This document shows, in pieces, positions 15,260 to 23,382 of a DNA stretch of 28,492 nt (the first letter of the stretch is position 1; each line of letters opens with the position of its first letter). The stretch covers positions 1 to 28,492 of the forward strand of contig JBASOM010000119.1 of assembly GCA_049658265.1 (NCBI GenBank), read 5' to 3'. Below the pieces are notes generated by a model. That model ran no database searches. It worked only from the letters and a program-made list of their open reading frames with translations, and had not been told where the DNA came from. The translations under genes and the position numbers were made by a program. Source of the stretch: DTU063 sp001512695. GTDB taxonomy: Bacteria; Bacillota; Thermosediminibacteria; Thermosediminibacterales; Tepidanaerobacteraceae.

Positions 15260-16675
15260 ATGAAGAGAATGATTGCGAGTTCGAAGCTGACTGTTGCAAT
15301 TGTCATGATGCTTATTTTTGTATTATATCCGCTTACGTATGTTCAGGGAGCCTCTTCTGATGGGAAAATACCGGATGAGATTTATTTTCTGCTTCAGATG
15401 GAAAACTTTTTAAAGACGAATTATGTTGGCGATATTGACGATTTAGAGTTGTTAAGGGGTGCCATCAAAGGTATGGTGGAATCATTAAACGACCCCTATT
15501 CGGAATATTTTACTCCCAGTGAATTTAAGGATTTTAATGAATCGATTAGCGGTAATTATGAAGGAATCGGAATCGTTATAACTTTAAAGGACAAGTACAT
15601 AACGGTTGTATCAGTATTTAGCGGGAGCCCTGCAGAAAAGGCTGGTATAAAAGCCGGAGATAGATTCGTTGAAATTGATGGAAATGACATCACCGGCCTT
15701 TCCACTGCAGAGGTGTCGAAGCGATTACAAGGCGATAAGGGGACTAAAGTAACCATTGGTGTAGTTCGAAATGGAGAAACTTTGAGATTTGAAGTAGAGA
15801 GAGATATTGTTAAAATTAATCCCGTTGAATCAAGAGTGTTGGGAAAAGGCATAGGGTACATAAAAATTAATGAGTTTAATGTGAATACCGTTGAAAATCT
15901 AGATACAAGCCTGGATAATTTTAAAGAGAGCGGTGTTCAGGGGATAGTTCTTGACCTAAGGAACAATCCGGGTGGCTATATTGACCAAGCAATAGAAGTT
16001 GCCAAGCGTTTTGTCCCCCAGGGGCCTATAGTCAATTTAGTTTCTAAAGATGGAAAAACCCAAACTTATACGTCTGATTCGGAACCATCACCTTTTAGCT
16101 TGGTGGTTCTCGTTAATGGAGGTTCTGCCAGTGCTTCAGAAATCCTTGCAGGAGCCATTAAAGACAGAAATGCTGGAGTGTTGGTCGGTGAGCGGACTTT
16201 TGGAAAGGGAATGGTACAGAGGACCCTAAGCCTGGGTGCCCTGGGAGGCATTAAGCTGACAACGGCTTACTATACGACTCCAAACGGTACAAATATAAAC
16301 AATGCAGGCATTGTTCCCGACGTTGTCGTTGAAACCGACAAATCCAATCCCATAAAAGACTTCATCCCCATAAGTAGCCTGAAGACACTGAGTTACGGGA
16401 ATATCGGTTTAGAAGTCTTGGGTGTGCAGCAGCGATTGAAATTTTTAAATCTACTCAATGCTGAACCTGATGGAGTTTTTGGACCGAGGACCCTTCAAGC
16501 CGTGAAAGATTTGCAAAAACAGGCTGGTCTTCCGGTGACGGGCATCGTTGATGGAGATTTTTATGTGGCATTAAATGATGCAATCATACAAAAACTCTTG
16601 TCAAGGGAAGATGTTCAGCTAAGAAAAGCTATAGATCTTTTATTGGATATCTTAGAACGTAAAAATGCTGCATAA
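15260..16675 (+). CDS. CtpA-type S41 carboxyl-terminal protease with peptidoglycan-binding domain
   Basis: A 471-aa exported serine protease that trims proteins from their C-termini outside the membrane. From ATG 15260: a signal peptide or anchor (about 1-35), a PDZ domain (about 95-170, SPAEKAGIKAGDRFVEIDG), then the S41 core with LDLRNNPGGYID, the catalytic serine in GGSASASEILAGAI and the catalytic lysine in GERTFGKGMVQ. The C-terminus carries a PG_binding_1 repeat (LGVQQRLKFLNL, PDGVFGPRTLQAVKDLQ), which should hold the enzyme at the wall. The in-frame TTG at 15239 adds seven residues before the basic n-region and lacks a ribosome site; GGGGAGA about 10 nt before ATG 15260 fits better. 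nth follows after 23 nt, so the two may be co-transcribed. Confidence 0.92.
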   Translation: MKRMIASSKLTVAIVMMLIFVLYPLTYVQGASSDGKIPDEIYFLLQMENFLKTNYVGDIDDLELLRGAIKGMVESLNDPYSEYFTPSEFKDFNESISGNYEGIGIVITLKDKYITVVSVFSGSPAEKAGIKAGDRFVEIDGNDITGLSTAEVSKRLQGDKGTKVTIGVVRNGETLRFEVERDIVKINPVESRVLGKGIGYIKINEFNVNTVENLDTSLDNFKESGVQGIVLDLRNNPGGYIDQAIEVAKRFVPQGPIVNLVSKDGKTQTYTSDSEPSPFSLVVLVNGGSASASEILAGAIKDRNAGVLVGERTFGKGMVQRTLSLGALGGIKLTTAYYTTPNGTNINNAGIVPDVVVETDKSNPIKDFIPISSLKTLSYGNIGLEVLGVQQRLKFLNLLNAEPDGVFGPRTLQAVKDLQKQAGLPVTGIVDGDFYVALNDAIIQKLLSREDVQLRKAIDLLLDILERKNAA

Positions 16676-16698
16676 CAAGTTGTGTGAGGAAGGTATTT

Positions 16699-17370
16699 AT
16701 GGAAAGGGATAGAGGAGACTACGATAACAGAGAACAGGCGAGGATAACACGAATTCTTAATAAGCTGAGTCAATTATACCCGGAAGCTGGCACAGCTCTT
16801 AAGTACAACAACCCCTTTCAGCTTTTGATTGCCACTATTTTGGCTGCCCAATGCACTGACAAAAGGGTTAACAAGGTTACGGAAAGGCTCTTTGAGAAAT
16901 ACAAAGGGCCTGAAGATTTTGCAGTTGCAGACAGGCGAGAACTTGAAGAAGATATAAGGGAATGCGGCCTTTTCAGGAATAAAAGCAAGAACATCATAGC
17001 AACGTCCAGAATATTATTGGAAAAACATGGGGGTGAGGTGCCTTCTTCCTTTGATGAATTGACAAAACTTCCAGGTGTTGGCCGAAAAACTGCTAATGTG
17101 ATTTTGGCCAATGCCTTTGCTATACCAGCTTTTGCCGTGGATACCCACGTATATAGATTGGCTCGTCGTTTGGGCTTTTCCCCAAAAAAAGATGTCTATG
17201 GTGTTGAGAAGGATTTAAACGAAAAAATACCCGAATCTCTTTGGATAAAGGCACACCATTGGTTAATATACCATGGTCGCAATGTTTGCCGCGCTCGAAA
17301 TCCTCTGTGTGATATATGCACTTTAAAAGAAGATTGTCCGGAGTATACAAAAATCCACAGCACTCAGTAG
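16699..17370 (+). CDS. nth: Endonuclease III (DNA glycosylase / AP lyase)
   Basis: A 223-aa base-excision repair enzyme that removes oxidised pyrimidines and cleaves the abasic site. Visible are the helix-hairpin-helix LPGVGRKTANVIL, the catalytic lysine in AAQCTDKRVN, the catalytic aspartate in AVDTHVYRLARRLG and the C-terminal iron-sulfur cluster spacing C-x6-C-x2-C-x5-C (CRARNPLC, DIC, TLKEDC). All key residues are intact. ATG 16699 has GAGGAAGGT about 7 nt upstream; an earlier in-frame GTG at 16684 lies before that site and is rejected. The 3' end overlaps the converging DUF1405 gene by 7 nt. Confidence 0.95.
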   Translation: MERDRGDYDNREQARITRILNKLSQLYPEAGTALKYNNPFQLLIATILAAQCTDKRVNKVTERLFEKYKGPEDFAVADRRELEEDIRECGLFRNKSKNIIATSRILLEKHGGEVPSSFDELTKLPGVGRKTANVILANAFAIPAFAVDTHVYRLARRLGFSPKKDVYGVEKDLNEKIPESLWIKAHHWLIYHGRNVCRARNPLCDICTLKEDCPEYTKIHSTQ

Positions 17371-17924
17371 CGCCTTTTGTACAAAAAGATAAAGTAAAGA
17401 CTAATGGAAGCGGTCAGCAAAGCAATAGAAATAATGGCAACTTTCAGTTGACTTTGGTGAAAAAGCCATGGGTGTATGCCAAGCTTATAATCTAAGACGT
17501 CACTTACAATCATGAGACAAATTAAGAAAAACAAGTGGTATTTATTGTAATCAACACCCCTTATAAAAAGCAAACCTTCTGCCGCCATGCCAAGGTGAGA
17601 TAGTGTCAGATGAAAGTTCGTAAACGTGTAATTGCCACCGATTATATAATAATGGGTATTGATAATTGCTGCCCAAAGTCCATACTTGATCAACCAGCCG
17701 CAGGCCATCAGTATTAAAAATGGCTTGGGCTTTTTTATTAGCGTCATAAAAAGGGCCAGAGTAAAAAGCAAGGAGGCTGTTGGGCTGTCGGGGACAAACA
17801 GCTTTAAAATACCCGGTGTCTCTGACAATTGCTGACCGTACCAATAAAACCCGTATATGGAGCCGAAAAGGTTTATTAAAAATAGCCCCCAAAGAAAATA
17901 CGCATTTTCGACAATTTTATACAT
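17364..17924 (-). CDS. DUF1405 (YpjA-like) membrane protein
   Basis: A 186-aa integral membrane protein with about five or six hydrophobic helices. The stretch FGSIYGFYWYGQQL followed by LFVPDSPTASLLFTL is the signature of the DUF1405/YpjA family; function unknown. Of two adjacent ATGs (17930 and 17924) the second is chosen because AAGGAGGG at 17931-17938 (read on the minus strand) abuts the first but lies 6-7 nt from the second. It is transcribed from the left half of a symmetric divergent promoter shared with the threonine operon, which may link its expression to that operon, although no metabolic link is known. Confidence 0.85.
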   Translation of the reverse strand: MYKIVENAYFLWGLFLINLFGSIYGFYWYGQQLSETPGILKLFVPDSPTASLLFTLALFMTLIKKPKPFLILMACGWLIKYGLWAAIINTHYYIIGGNYTFTNFHLTLSHLGMAAEGLLFIRGVDYNKYHLFFLICLMIVSDVLDYKLGIHPWLFHQSQLKVAIISIALLTASISLYFIFLYKRRY

Positions 17925-17954
17925 GAGCATCCCTCCTTAACACATTGTAAAGAC

Positions 17955-17983
17955 ATTATAACATAAAAACTATCTATTGTTTT
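17955..17983 (-). promoter_or_regulatory. Divergent promoter for DUF1405
   Basis: On the minus strand a perfect TATAAT (plus-strand ATTATA, 17955-17960) lies 17 nt from a poor -35 (AAAACA). The -35 overlaps the -35 of the opposing plus-strand promoter, and the -10 is inside an 11-bp inverted repeat. Confidence 0.5.
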
Positions 17984-18005
17984 TTAGCTAATGTTATGCT
18001 ATAAT
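17977..18005 (+). promoter_or_regulatory. Promoter of the ACT-hom-thrC-thrB operon
   Basis: TTGTTT (17977-17982), a 17-nt spacer and a perfect TATAAT (18000-18005), predicting transcription from about 18012. AAGACATTATA (17950-17960) and TATAATGTCTT (18000-18010) form a perfect inverted repeat centred on the -35 region, so each arm covers one -10 box. Confidence 0.65.
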
Positions 18006-18033
18006 GTCTTCCATACAGAAATAGTTGTATGTC

Positions 18034-18050
18034 TTGCATAAACAATGCAA
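18034..18050 (+). promoter_or_regulatory. Leader hairpin abutting the ribosome site of the threonine operon
   Basis: A perfect 6-bp stem (TTGCAT, loop AAACA, ATGCAA) ends exactly one base before AGGAGG (18051-18056). It leaves the ribosome site free and may stabilise the 5' leader or tune translation. No T-box or known riboswitch is present in this short leader. Confidence 0.4.
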
Positions 18051-18065
18051 AGGAGGATTTGACTT

Positions 18066-18509
18066 TTGGTGGCGAAGGGCAGGTTTTACATAGTAAAAGA
18101 AGAAATAATGCCTGACATCTTTAAAAAAACCATCAAAGCTAAAGAGCTTTTGAAAAGTGGGAAGGCCAAAACGGTCAATGAGGCGACAGAGGCTGTGGGT
18201 ATGAGCAGAAGCGCCTATTACAAGTACAAGGACTATATTTTTCCTTTTTACGAGGCAAGTATGGGCAAAATCGTGACAATATCATTTGTTCTAGAACACA
18301 TGCCTGGCGTTTTGTCCAGTATTTTGGACGAAATTGCAAAGGCTCGGGGAAATATATTGACCATCAATCAGAACATACCTGTGCAAAATATGGCGAATGT
18401 CACCATCTCCTTTGAAACCGGAAATCTGAACAAAAATGTTGAAGAATTGCTTGCGATAATAAACAAAAAAGATTGCGTGCACAAACTTGAGATAATTGCA
18501 CAAGAATGA
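18066..18509 (+). CDS. ACT-domain protein (PheB / UPF0735 family)
   Basis: A 147-aa protein made of a short N-terminal helix-turn-helix-like part (VNEATEAVGMSRSAYYKYKDYIF, in two pieces, about 35-62) and a C-terminal ACT domain (about 70-145: ISFVLEHMPGVLSSILDEIA, then ILTINQNIPV). ACT domains bind amino acids; family members have been named PheB or chorismate-mutase-like, but no mutase residues are visible. Leading an operon with hom, thrC and thrB, it may sense an amino acid and act on the pathway; that is inference. AGGAGG at 18051-18056 serves TTG 18066; GTG 18069, next codon, is an equally usable start. Confidence 0.85.
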   Translation: MVAKGRFYIVKEEIMPDIFKKTIKAKELLKSGKAKTVNEATEAVGMSRSAYYKYKDYIFPFYEASMGKIVTISFVLEHMPGVLSSILDEIAKARGNILTINQNIPVQNMANVTISFETGNLNKNVEELLAIINKKDCVHKLEIIAQE

Positions 18510-18524
18510 GAGGAGAGTTATAAT

Positions 18525-19796
18525 ATGCAAATCGGACTATTGGGTTTAGGCACAGTCGGAACAGGCGTTGTTGAATTATTGGAAAACAACAAAGACGTAA
18601 TAGCAAAGAGGATAAATGACCACATAAATGTCAAAAAAGTACTTGTAAAGGATTTAAATAAAAAGAGGACTCCCCTGGTGGAGGGGAAGATAACCGATAA
18701 ATTCGAAGATATTTTAAATGATGATAATATTTCAGTCATTGTAGAGGTGATGGGAGGGGAAGAACCTGCCTTATCTTATATCAAGGAAGCTTTAAAACGG
18801 GGCAAACACGTGGTAACGGCAAATAAGGAGGTCATAGCGAAACACGGCAGAGAACTCTTTGAGCTCTCGGCAGAAAATGATGTCAATTTGTTTTTTGAGG
18901 CAAGTGTGGCCGGCGGCATTCCCATTATAAAGCCTATGAAAGAATGCTTGTCAGCAAATAAAATAGTAAAAATAATGGGGATACTAAACGGTACAACAAA
19001 TTACATCTTAAGTCAAATGACCGAACAGGAAAAAAGTTTTGACGAAGCCTTGAAAGAAGCACAACTGGAAGGCTATGCTGAAAGCGATCCCACCGATGAT
19101 ATTAAAGGATATGATGCAGCCCGAAAGCTTGCGATACTATCATCCATAGCTTTTAATACTCGAATAACTTCCGATCAGGTCTATACCGAAGGTATTGATA
19201 GTGTAAGTAAAGCTGATATACAATATGCCCGTGAGATGGGGCAAGTTATAAAGCTAATAGCTCTCGGCAAAAAGCATGAAGATAGCGTAGAAGTTTCTGT
19301 GACGCCGGTATTATTGCCAAAAGACCATCCCTTGGCCAGTGTATCGGGCTCCTTTAATGCTATCATGGCTGAAGGAAATGCCGTTGGTCCTGTCATGTTT
19401 TATGGTTTAGGTGCAGGGAAAATGCCTACTGCAAGTGCTGTAGTGGCAGATATCATGGAGACGGTTAGAAATAACAATTGTAGCAAGTTCAACTGCACCT
19501 GTTTTGACAACCTGGAAGTGATGGACCCTGGCCAGGCTTGTTCAAGTTTTTACATTAGACTTCTAGTTGTCGACAAACCCGGTGTACTTGCAAAAATAGC
19601 CGGTGCCTTTAGCCAGTATCAAATCAGCCTGTCAAAAGTATTTCAAAAAAACACCATAAATGGCACAGCCGAAATCGTCATTGTCACTTACGATGTGCCC
19701 TTTGAAAATCTCAAAAGGGCACTTGACCAAATGAAAGATTATGATGAGGTGGAAGAGATATCGACCGTCATCAGAGTTGAGGGGGAACAAAATTGA
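18525..19796 (+). CDS. hom: Homoserine dehydrogenase
   Basis: A 423-aa NAD(P)-dependent enzyme reducing aspartate semialdehyde to homoserine, the branch to threonine and methionine. The nucleotide-binding GLGTVGTGV is at residues 5-13. The substrate/catalytic region has EASVAGGIPIIK, NGTTNYIL and GYAESDPTDDIKGYDAARKL, all as in the family. The C-terminal ACT domain (about 345-423: VVDKPGVLAKIAGAFSQYQI) is typical for feedback inhibition by threonine. A ribosome site (GAGGAGAG) precedes the ATG. The gene begins 15 nt after the ACT-protein gene and its TGA overlaps the TTG start of thrC, indicating one operon. Confidence 0.96.
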   Translation: MQIGLLGLGTVGTGVVELLENNKDVIAKRINDHINVKKVLVKDLNKKRTPLVEGKITDKFEDILNDDNISVIVEVMGGEEPALSYIKEALKRGKHVVTANKEVIAKHGRELFELSAENDVNLFFEASVAGGIPIIKPMKECLSANKIVKIMGILNGTTNYILSQMTEQEKSFDEALKEAQLEGYAESDPTDDIKGYDAARKLAILSSIAFNTRITSDQVYTEGIDSVSKADIQYAREMGQVIKLIALGKKHEDSVEVSVTPVLLPKDHPLASVSGSFNAIMAEGNAVGPVMFYGLGAGKMPTASAVVADIMETVRNNNCSKFNCTCFDNLEVMDPGQACSSFYIRLLVVDKPGVLAKIAGAFSQYQISLSKVFQKNTINGTAEIVIVTYDVPFENLKRALDQMKDYDEVEEISTVIRVEGEQN

Positions 19797-20857
19797 GTGT
19801 AAAGACAGGAGTAATTGACAATTACTTTTCATACCTTCCTGTTAAAGATAGGAAAAACATTATTTCCTTAAACGAAGGGAATACTCCGCTTATAAGAGCC
19901 AGAAATATCGAGGAGTTATTAGATACGAAGGCAGAAATCTATTTGAAATATGAAGGCCTCAATCCTACGGGTTCTTTTAAAGACAGAGGGATGACGGTGG
20001 CAGTATCCAAGGCGGTGGAGGACGGTGCCTCCGCTGTAATATGTGCCTCAACGGGCAACACTTCAGCCTCCGCAGCAGCCTATGCGGCAAAAGCCTGCTT
20101 AAAATGCGTCGTTCTAATCCCCGAAGGTGCTATCGCCATGGGCAAACTAGCACAGGCGATTGCATATGGTGCAAAGGTTATCGCCATTAGAGGTAATTTT
20201 GACGATGCCTTAAAAATGGTGAGAGAGCTTGCCGAGCGAAGGCCTATCACTCTCGTAAACTCTATTAATCCACACAGAATAGAGGGGCAAAAAACTGCTT
20301 CATTTGAAATATGCGATGTGCTTAAGGAAGCTCCGGACTATCTTGCTATACCGGTAGGAAATGCAGGGAATATTACGGCATATTGGAAGGGCTTTAAGGA
20401 ATATTATTCACTTAAAAAGATCGGCAAACTGCCTAAAATGATGGGCTTTCAGGCTGCCGGTGCAGCACCAATTGTAGAAAATAGAATAATTCCAAACCCA
20501 GAGACTATTGCCACAGCTATTCGCATTGGAAACCCGGCCAGTTGGAAATATGCGGTGGAGGCAGCTCAAAGCTCTCAAGGCAAAATAGACAAGGTGACGG
20601 ATGAAGAAATTCTTGAAGCATATAAGATACTTGCTAAATATGAAGGTATTTTTGTTGAGCCGGCTTCGGCAGCTTCCGTAGCAGGAGTAATAAAGATGTG
20701 TAAGAAAAATATAATTAATGATGGAGAAAAAGTTGTGGCAGTGCTTACCGGTCACGGCTTAAAAGACCCCGATACTGCCATAAAAGTCGGAATTGAACCT
20801 ACTGTCCTTGACCCCAAAATAGAATTATTGGAAAGTGAAATTTACGAGCAGGAGTGA
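19793..20857 (+). CDS. thrC: Threonine synthase
   Basis: A 354-aa pyridoxal-phosphate enzyme that converts phosphohomoserine to threonine. The PLP lysine is in NPTGSFKDRGM (about residue 63), the cofactor-holding CASTGNTSASAAAYAAKA follows and the phosphate loop is in IPVGNAGNITAYW; these mark the short, fold-type II, Bacillus-like class. The start is TTG at 19793 within a TTGA overlap with the hom stop; GAGGGGGA lies just upstream. No alternative ATG or GTG in this frame precedes the conserved region. thrB follows after 4 nt. Confidence 0.95.
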   Translation: MSVKTGVIDNYFSYLPVKDRKNIISLNEGNTPLIRARNIEELLDTKAEIYLKYEGLNPTGSFKDRGMTVAVSKAVEDGASAVICASTGNTSASAAAYAAKACLKCVVLIPEGAIAMGKLAQAIAYGAKVIAIRGNFDDALKMVRELAERRPITLVNSINPHRIEGQKTASFEICDVLKEAPDYLAIPVGNAGNITAYWKGFKEYYSLKKIGKLPKMMGFQAAGAAPIVENRIIPNPETIATAIRIGNPASWKYAVEAAQSSQGKIDKVTDEEILEAYKILAKYEGIFVEPASAASVAGVIKMCKKNIINDGEKVVAVLTGHGLKDPDTAIKVGIEPTVLDPKIELLESEIYEQE

Positions 20858-20861
20858 AAAT

Positions 20862-21752
20862 ATGGTTAAAGTTCAAGTACCTGCAACTACTGCAAACTTT
20901 GGACCTGGCTTTGACTGCTTAGGTGCTTCTTTAGGAATGTATAACTTTATCGACATGGAGTTCTCCGATAAACCGGAGGTTTACGTAAAAGGTGAAGGGG
21001 CAGAAAATATATCTCTGGATGAAAGCAACTTGGTCTATCAGGCAGCCAGTAAAGTATTAGAGAGGGCAAATGTAAATCGACCTTTAAAAATCGTGCTGGA
21101 AAATCACATCCCTATAGCTAGAGGTTTGGGAAGCAGTGCAGCATGTATTGCGGGGGGCTTAATGGCAGCCAATCACCTGGTGGGAGACGTATTAGATACC
21201 GGCGAGTTGGTGCAAATTGGTACGGAAATGGAGGGACATCCTGATAATATAGTGCCTGCCATGTTTGGCGGTTTTTGTCTCTCGATGATTCACGAAAACA
21301 AGGTCATATACAAAACCTTTCCCGTGCCCTTTTGGCTTCGCTTTGTCGTTTGCATACCTGAATTTGAATTAAAGACAGAAGATGCCAGAAAGGTCCTGCC
21401 GAAAACCGTTAAATTCGAAGATGCAGTATTTAATACATGTCATACTGCCATGCTGGTTGCCGCAATGGCTCAGGGAGATCTGACAAATATGAATGTTTTT
21501 TGCCAGGATAGATTGCATCAGCCGTACAGGAGTCATCTAATCCCGGGAATGGATAAAATACTTGAAACAGTTACCGAAAAAGGTGCTTTTGCAGGGTTCT
21601 TAAGTGGTTCCGGTCCAACGGTAGTTTGTTTAACATTAAAAGAAAGGGCAGAGGCACTGGGCCAGCACATGGTAGATATATTTGCACAGGAAGGAATAAA
21701 ATCCCACTACAAGGTGCTTTTATCGGATTCAAAAGGTGTAAGATTTTTATGA
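20862..21752 (+). CDS. thrB: Homoserine kinase
   Basis: A 296-aa GHMP-family kinase that phosphorylates homoserine to give the substrate of ThrC. The N-terminal VPATTANFGPGFDCLGASLG, the ATP loop PIARGLGSSAACIAGG (about 88-103) and the C-terminal GAFAGFLSGSGPTVVCL are intact. ATG 20862 is preceded by AGGAGTG; an in-frame extension to 20835 would overlap thrC and lacks a ribosome site. Last gene of the threonine operon; no clear terminator is visible before the tRNA promoter, so read-through into the tRNA is possible. Confidence 0.95.
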   Translation: MVKVQVPATTANFGPGFDCLGASLGMYNFIDMEFSDKPEVYVKGEGAENISLDESNLVYQAASKVLERANVNRPLKIVLENHIPIARGLGSSAACIAGGLMAANHLVGDVLDTGELVQIGTEMEGHPDNIVPAMFGGFCLSMIHENKVIYKTFPVPFWLRFVVCIPEFELKTEDARKVLPKTVKFEDAVFNTCHTAMLVAAMAQGDLTNMNVFCQDRLHQPYRSHLIPGMDKILETVTEKGAFAGFLSGSGPTVVCLTLKERAEALGQHMVDIFAQEGIKSHYKVLLSDSKGVRFL

Positions 21753-21767
21753 AAATGGCTTTAAGGC

Positions 21768-21796
21768 TTGAAATTATTTTTCCGATGCTTTATAAT
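21768..21796 (+). promoter_or_regulatory. Promoter of tRNA-Pro
   Basis: TTGAAA (21768-21773), exactly 17 nt, and consensus TATAAT (21791-21796). Transcription would start near 21803, 15 nt before the mature tRNA. Confidence 0.75.
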
Positions 21797-21817
21797 AATA
21801 CTTGCTAATAAAAGTGT

Positions 21818-21894
21818 CTGGGTGTGGCGCAGTTTGGTAGCGCGCTTGAATGGGGTTCAAGAGGTCGGGGGTTCAAATCCCTCCACTCAGACCA
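21818..21894 (+). tRNA. tRNA-Pro (anticodon GGG)
   Basis: A 77-nt cloverleaf. Acceptor CTGGGTG pairs with CACTCAG (one G:U). The D stem is GCGC/GCGC, the anticodon stem CTTGA/TCAAG encloses the 7-nt loop ATGGGGT (anticodon GGG), and the T stem GGGGG/CCCTC encloses TTCAAAT. Discriminator A and an encoded CCA end the gene. It reads CCC, and CCT by wobble. A separate tRNA-Pro(UGG) is expected elsewhere in the genome. Confidence 0.96.
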
Positions 21895-21922
21895 TTACAA
21901 AGATTATTATATTCATACATAA

Positions 21923-21957
21923 AGAGACTTCTAGGCAGTGCCTGAAGTCTCTTTTTT
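21923..21957 (+). terminator. Intrinsic terminator after tRNA-Pro
   Basis: AGAGACTTC pairs perfectly with GAAGTCTCT, an inner AGGC/GCCT extends the hairpin and TTTTTT follows. Confidence 0.9.
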
Positions 21958-22045
21958 AAATTATTGCCGGATATGCCCTTTTATACCGAGTGTTTTGTAA
22001 ACTTTTATTGGAAAAATAAAGGCAAAAAAAAGGATTACGTCTATT

Positions 22046-22073
22046 TTTGGAGAAAATATTTATATGGTATAGT
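22046..22073 (+). promoter_or_regulatory. Probable promoter of the hlyD-like/yggS/sepF operon
   Basis: TTTGGA (22046-22051), a 16-nt spacer and TATAGT (22068-22073), after the tRNA terminator and about 85 nt before the first gene. The -35 is moderate. Confidence 0.45.
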
Positions 22074-22158
22074 CATGCTGAAGAGTTGTCGTGAAAAAGT
22101 AGACAAGTATATATTTAAGGAGTCATACAAGTGTTATACCTAAAAGGTGATAAGTAAG

Positions 22159-23382
22159 ATGCGGCGGCGTTCCAACGAAAAGGTGGTATTTTTAAGGCCC
22201 AGGAAAAAATCCTTTAAACTCCCTATTTTAATAGCTTTATCGCTAGTTGCGATTATGGCTTTTTATTTTTACAAAGTCATTTTTTCAAATACATATGTTG
22301 TAGCAAATGGTGAGATCTGCGAAAGCTTTCGAACGGAAGGCATAATTATAAAAAACGAGGTTCCTGTTTTATCTCCGGCTAAGGGCAAGGTACAGCTGTT
22401 GGTAAAATCAGGAGAGAGGGTCAGAGTTGGCACACCTCTTTTTATAGTGACCACCGATGAAAAACAAAAGCAACGTTTTCAAAATGAGATAAGCGAGTTA
22501 GAAGAAAAGATAGAGTCATTGGAAGGCAATCCGGGAAGCTCATCCATGTCCTTGAGTTTGATTGAAAAGTCCATAGATAGTACCACTCAAAAAATAAAAG
22601 AGGCCACGGAGAACGGTGAATTTGACAAAGTGAGGTCATTACAAGATGAGTTGACGAGATTGGCAGAGGAGAGACAAAAACTACTTGAATCAAATGAAGC
22701 AAGTATCAATACATTAAAAGAGCAATTAAATAAAATGAAGGAAGAAGTCAGTAAAATTGATATAGTGGTCTATGCATCGGAGGCAGGAATAGTAAGTCTT
22801 TACATAGACGGCCTTGAAGATGTTCTGGTTCCCGATAGGGCGAAAGATATATCACATGCTCAGCTGACTGCTGCCGTTGAGGGGTTAACTAAGACTAGCC
22901 TGCCAAAAGAAGTTAACATGAATCAAGCTGTCCTAAAAATAATAGATAATTTTTCATGGTACATAGCATTTAAAGCTGAAAAGGGTCTTAAAGAAGGAAG
23001 AGATTATTATATAAAAATAGATAATGATAGGGAGATAAGAGGGCGACTTGCTAGCACAAATGATAATGGCATTGGCTTTTTTTCAATTAATACGGATCTA
23101 GACAGTCTGCTGGATTCGAGAAAAATAGATTTGGAAGTGATTGTGGGGACACATAAAGGTTGCATGATACCAAAGGAAGGCATATTTTATGACAATGGTG
23201 TTGAGGGGGTTTATGTCTTCGAGCGGGGAGAAAAATGCTTCAAGCCCGTTGAGTTGGTAGTTGAAGATGAAGATAATATAATAGTAAATGGAATAAAACA
23301 AGGTGATAAAATTTTACTAAATAAGAGGGGATTAGATGAGTTATTTAAAGCAAAATATACAACAAATCAAAAAAAGAATTGA
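22159..23382 (+). CDS. HlyD-like single-pass membrane protein
   Basis: A 407-aa protein with a very basic N-terminus (MRRRSNEK), one membrane helix at about 23-43, and an extracytoplasmic part. A lipoyl-like half motif (SPAKGKVQLLVKSGERVRVG) comes first, then a long helical coiled coil (about 100-205), a second half motif (YASEAGIVSLYIDGLEDV) and a beta-barrel domain to the C-terminus. This is the adaptor (HlyD) architecture, but no transporter gene is adjacent. Its position before yggS-sepF makes a cell-envelope role likely; this is inference. AGGTGAT at 22145-22151 sets ATG 22159; the in-frame GTG at 22147 lies inside that site. It overlaps yggS by 47 nt. Confidence 0.75.
   Translation: MRRRSNEKVVFLRPRKKSFKLPILIALSLVAIMAFYFYKVIFSNTYVVANGEICESFRTEGIIIKNEVPVLSPAKGKVQLLVKSGERVRVGTPLFIVTTDEKQKQRFQNEISELEEKIESLEGNPGSSSMSLSLIEKSIDSTTQKIKEATENGEFDKVRSLQDELTRLAEERQKLLESNEASINTLKEQLNKMKEEVSKIDIVVYASEAGIVSLYIDGLEDVLVPDRAKDISHAQLTAAVEGLTKTSLPKEVNMNQAVLKIIDNFSWYIAFKAEKGLKEGRDYYIKIDNDREIRGRLASTNDNGIGFFSINTDLDSLLDSRKIDLEVIVGTHKGCMIPKEGIFYDNGVEGVYVFERGEKCFKPVELVVEDEDNIIVNGIKQGDKILLNKRGLDELFKAKYTTNQKKN

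Noticed and set aside
18006..18065. T-box or riboswitch in the threonine operon leader
   Set aside because: The leader is only about 55 nt and contains one small hairpin; no T-box AGGGTGGNACCGCG element or other known aptamer core is present.
21816..21894. tRNA 5' end two bases earlier, using GTCTGGG as acceptor strand
   Set aside because: That pairing would use the discriminator and part of CCA. Starting at 21818 gives a normal 77-nt cloverleaf with A discriminator and CCA.
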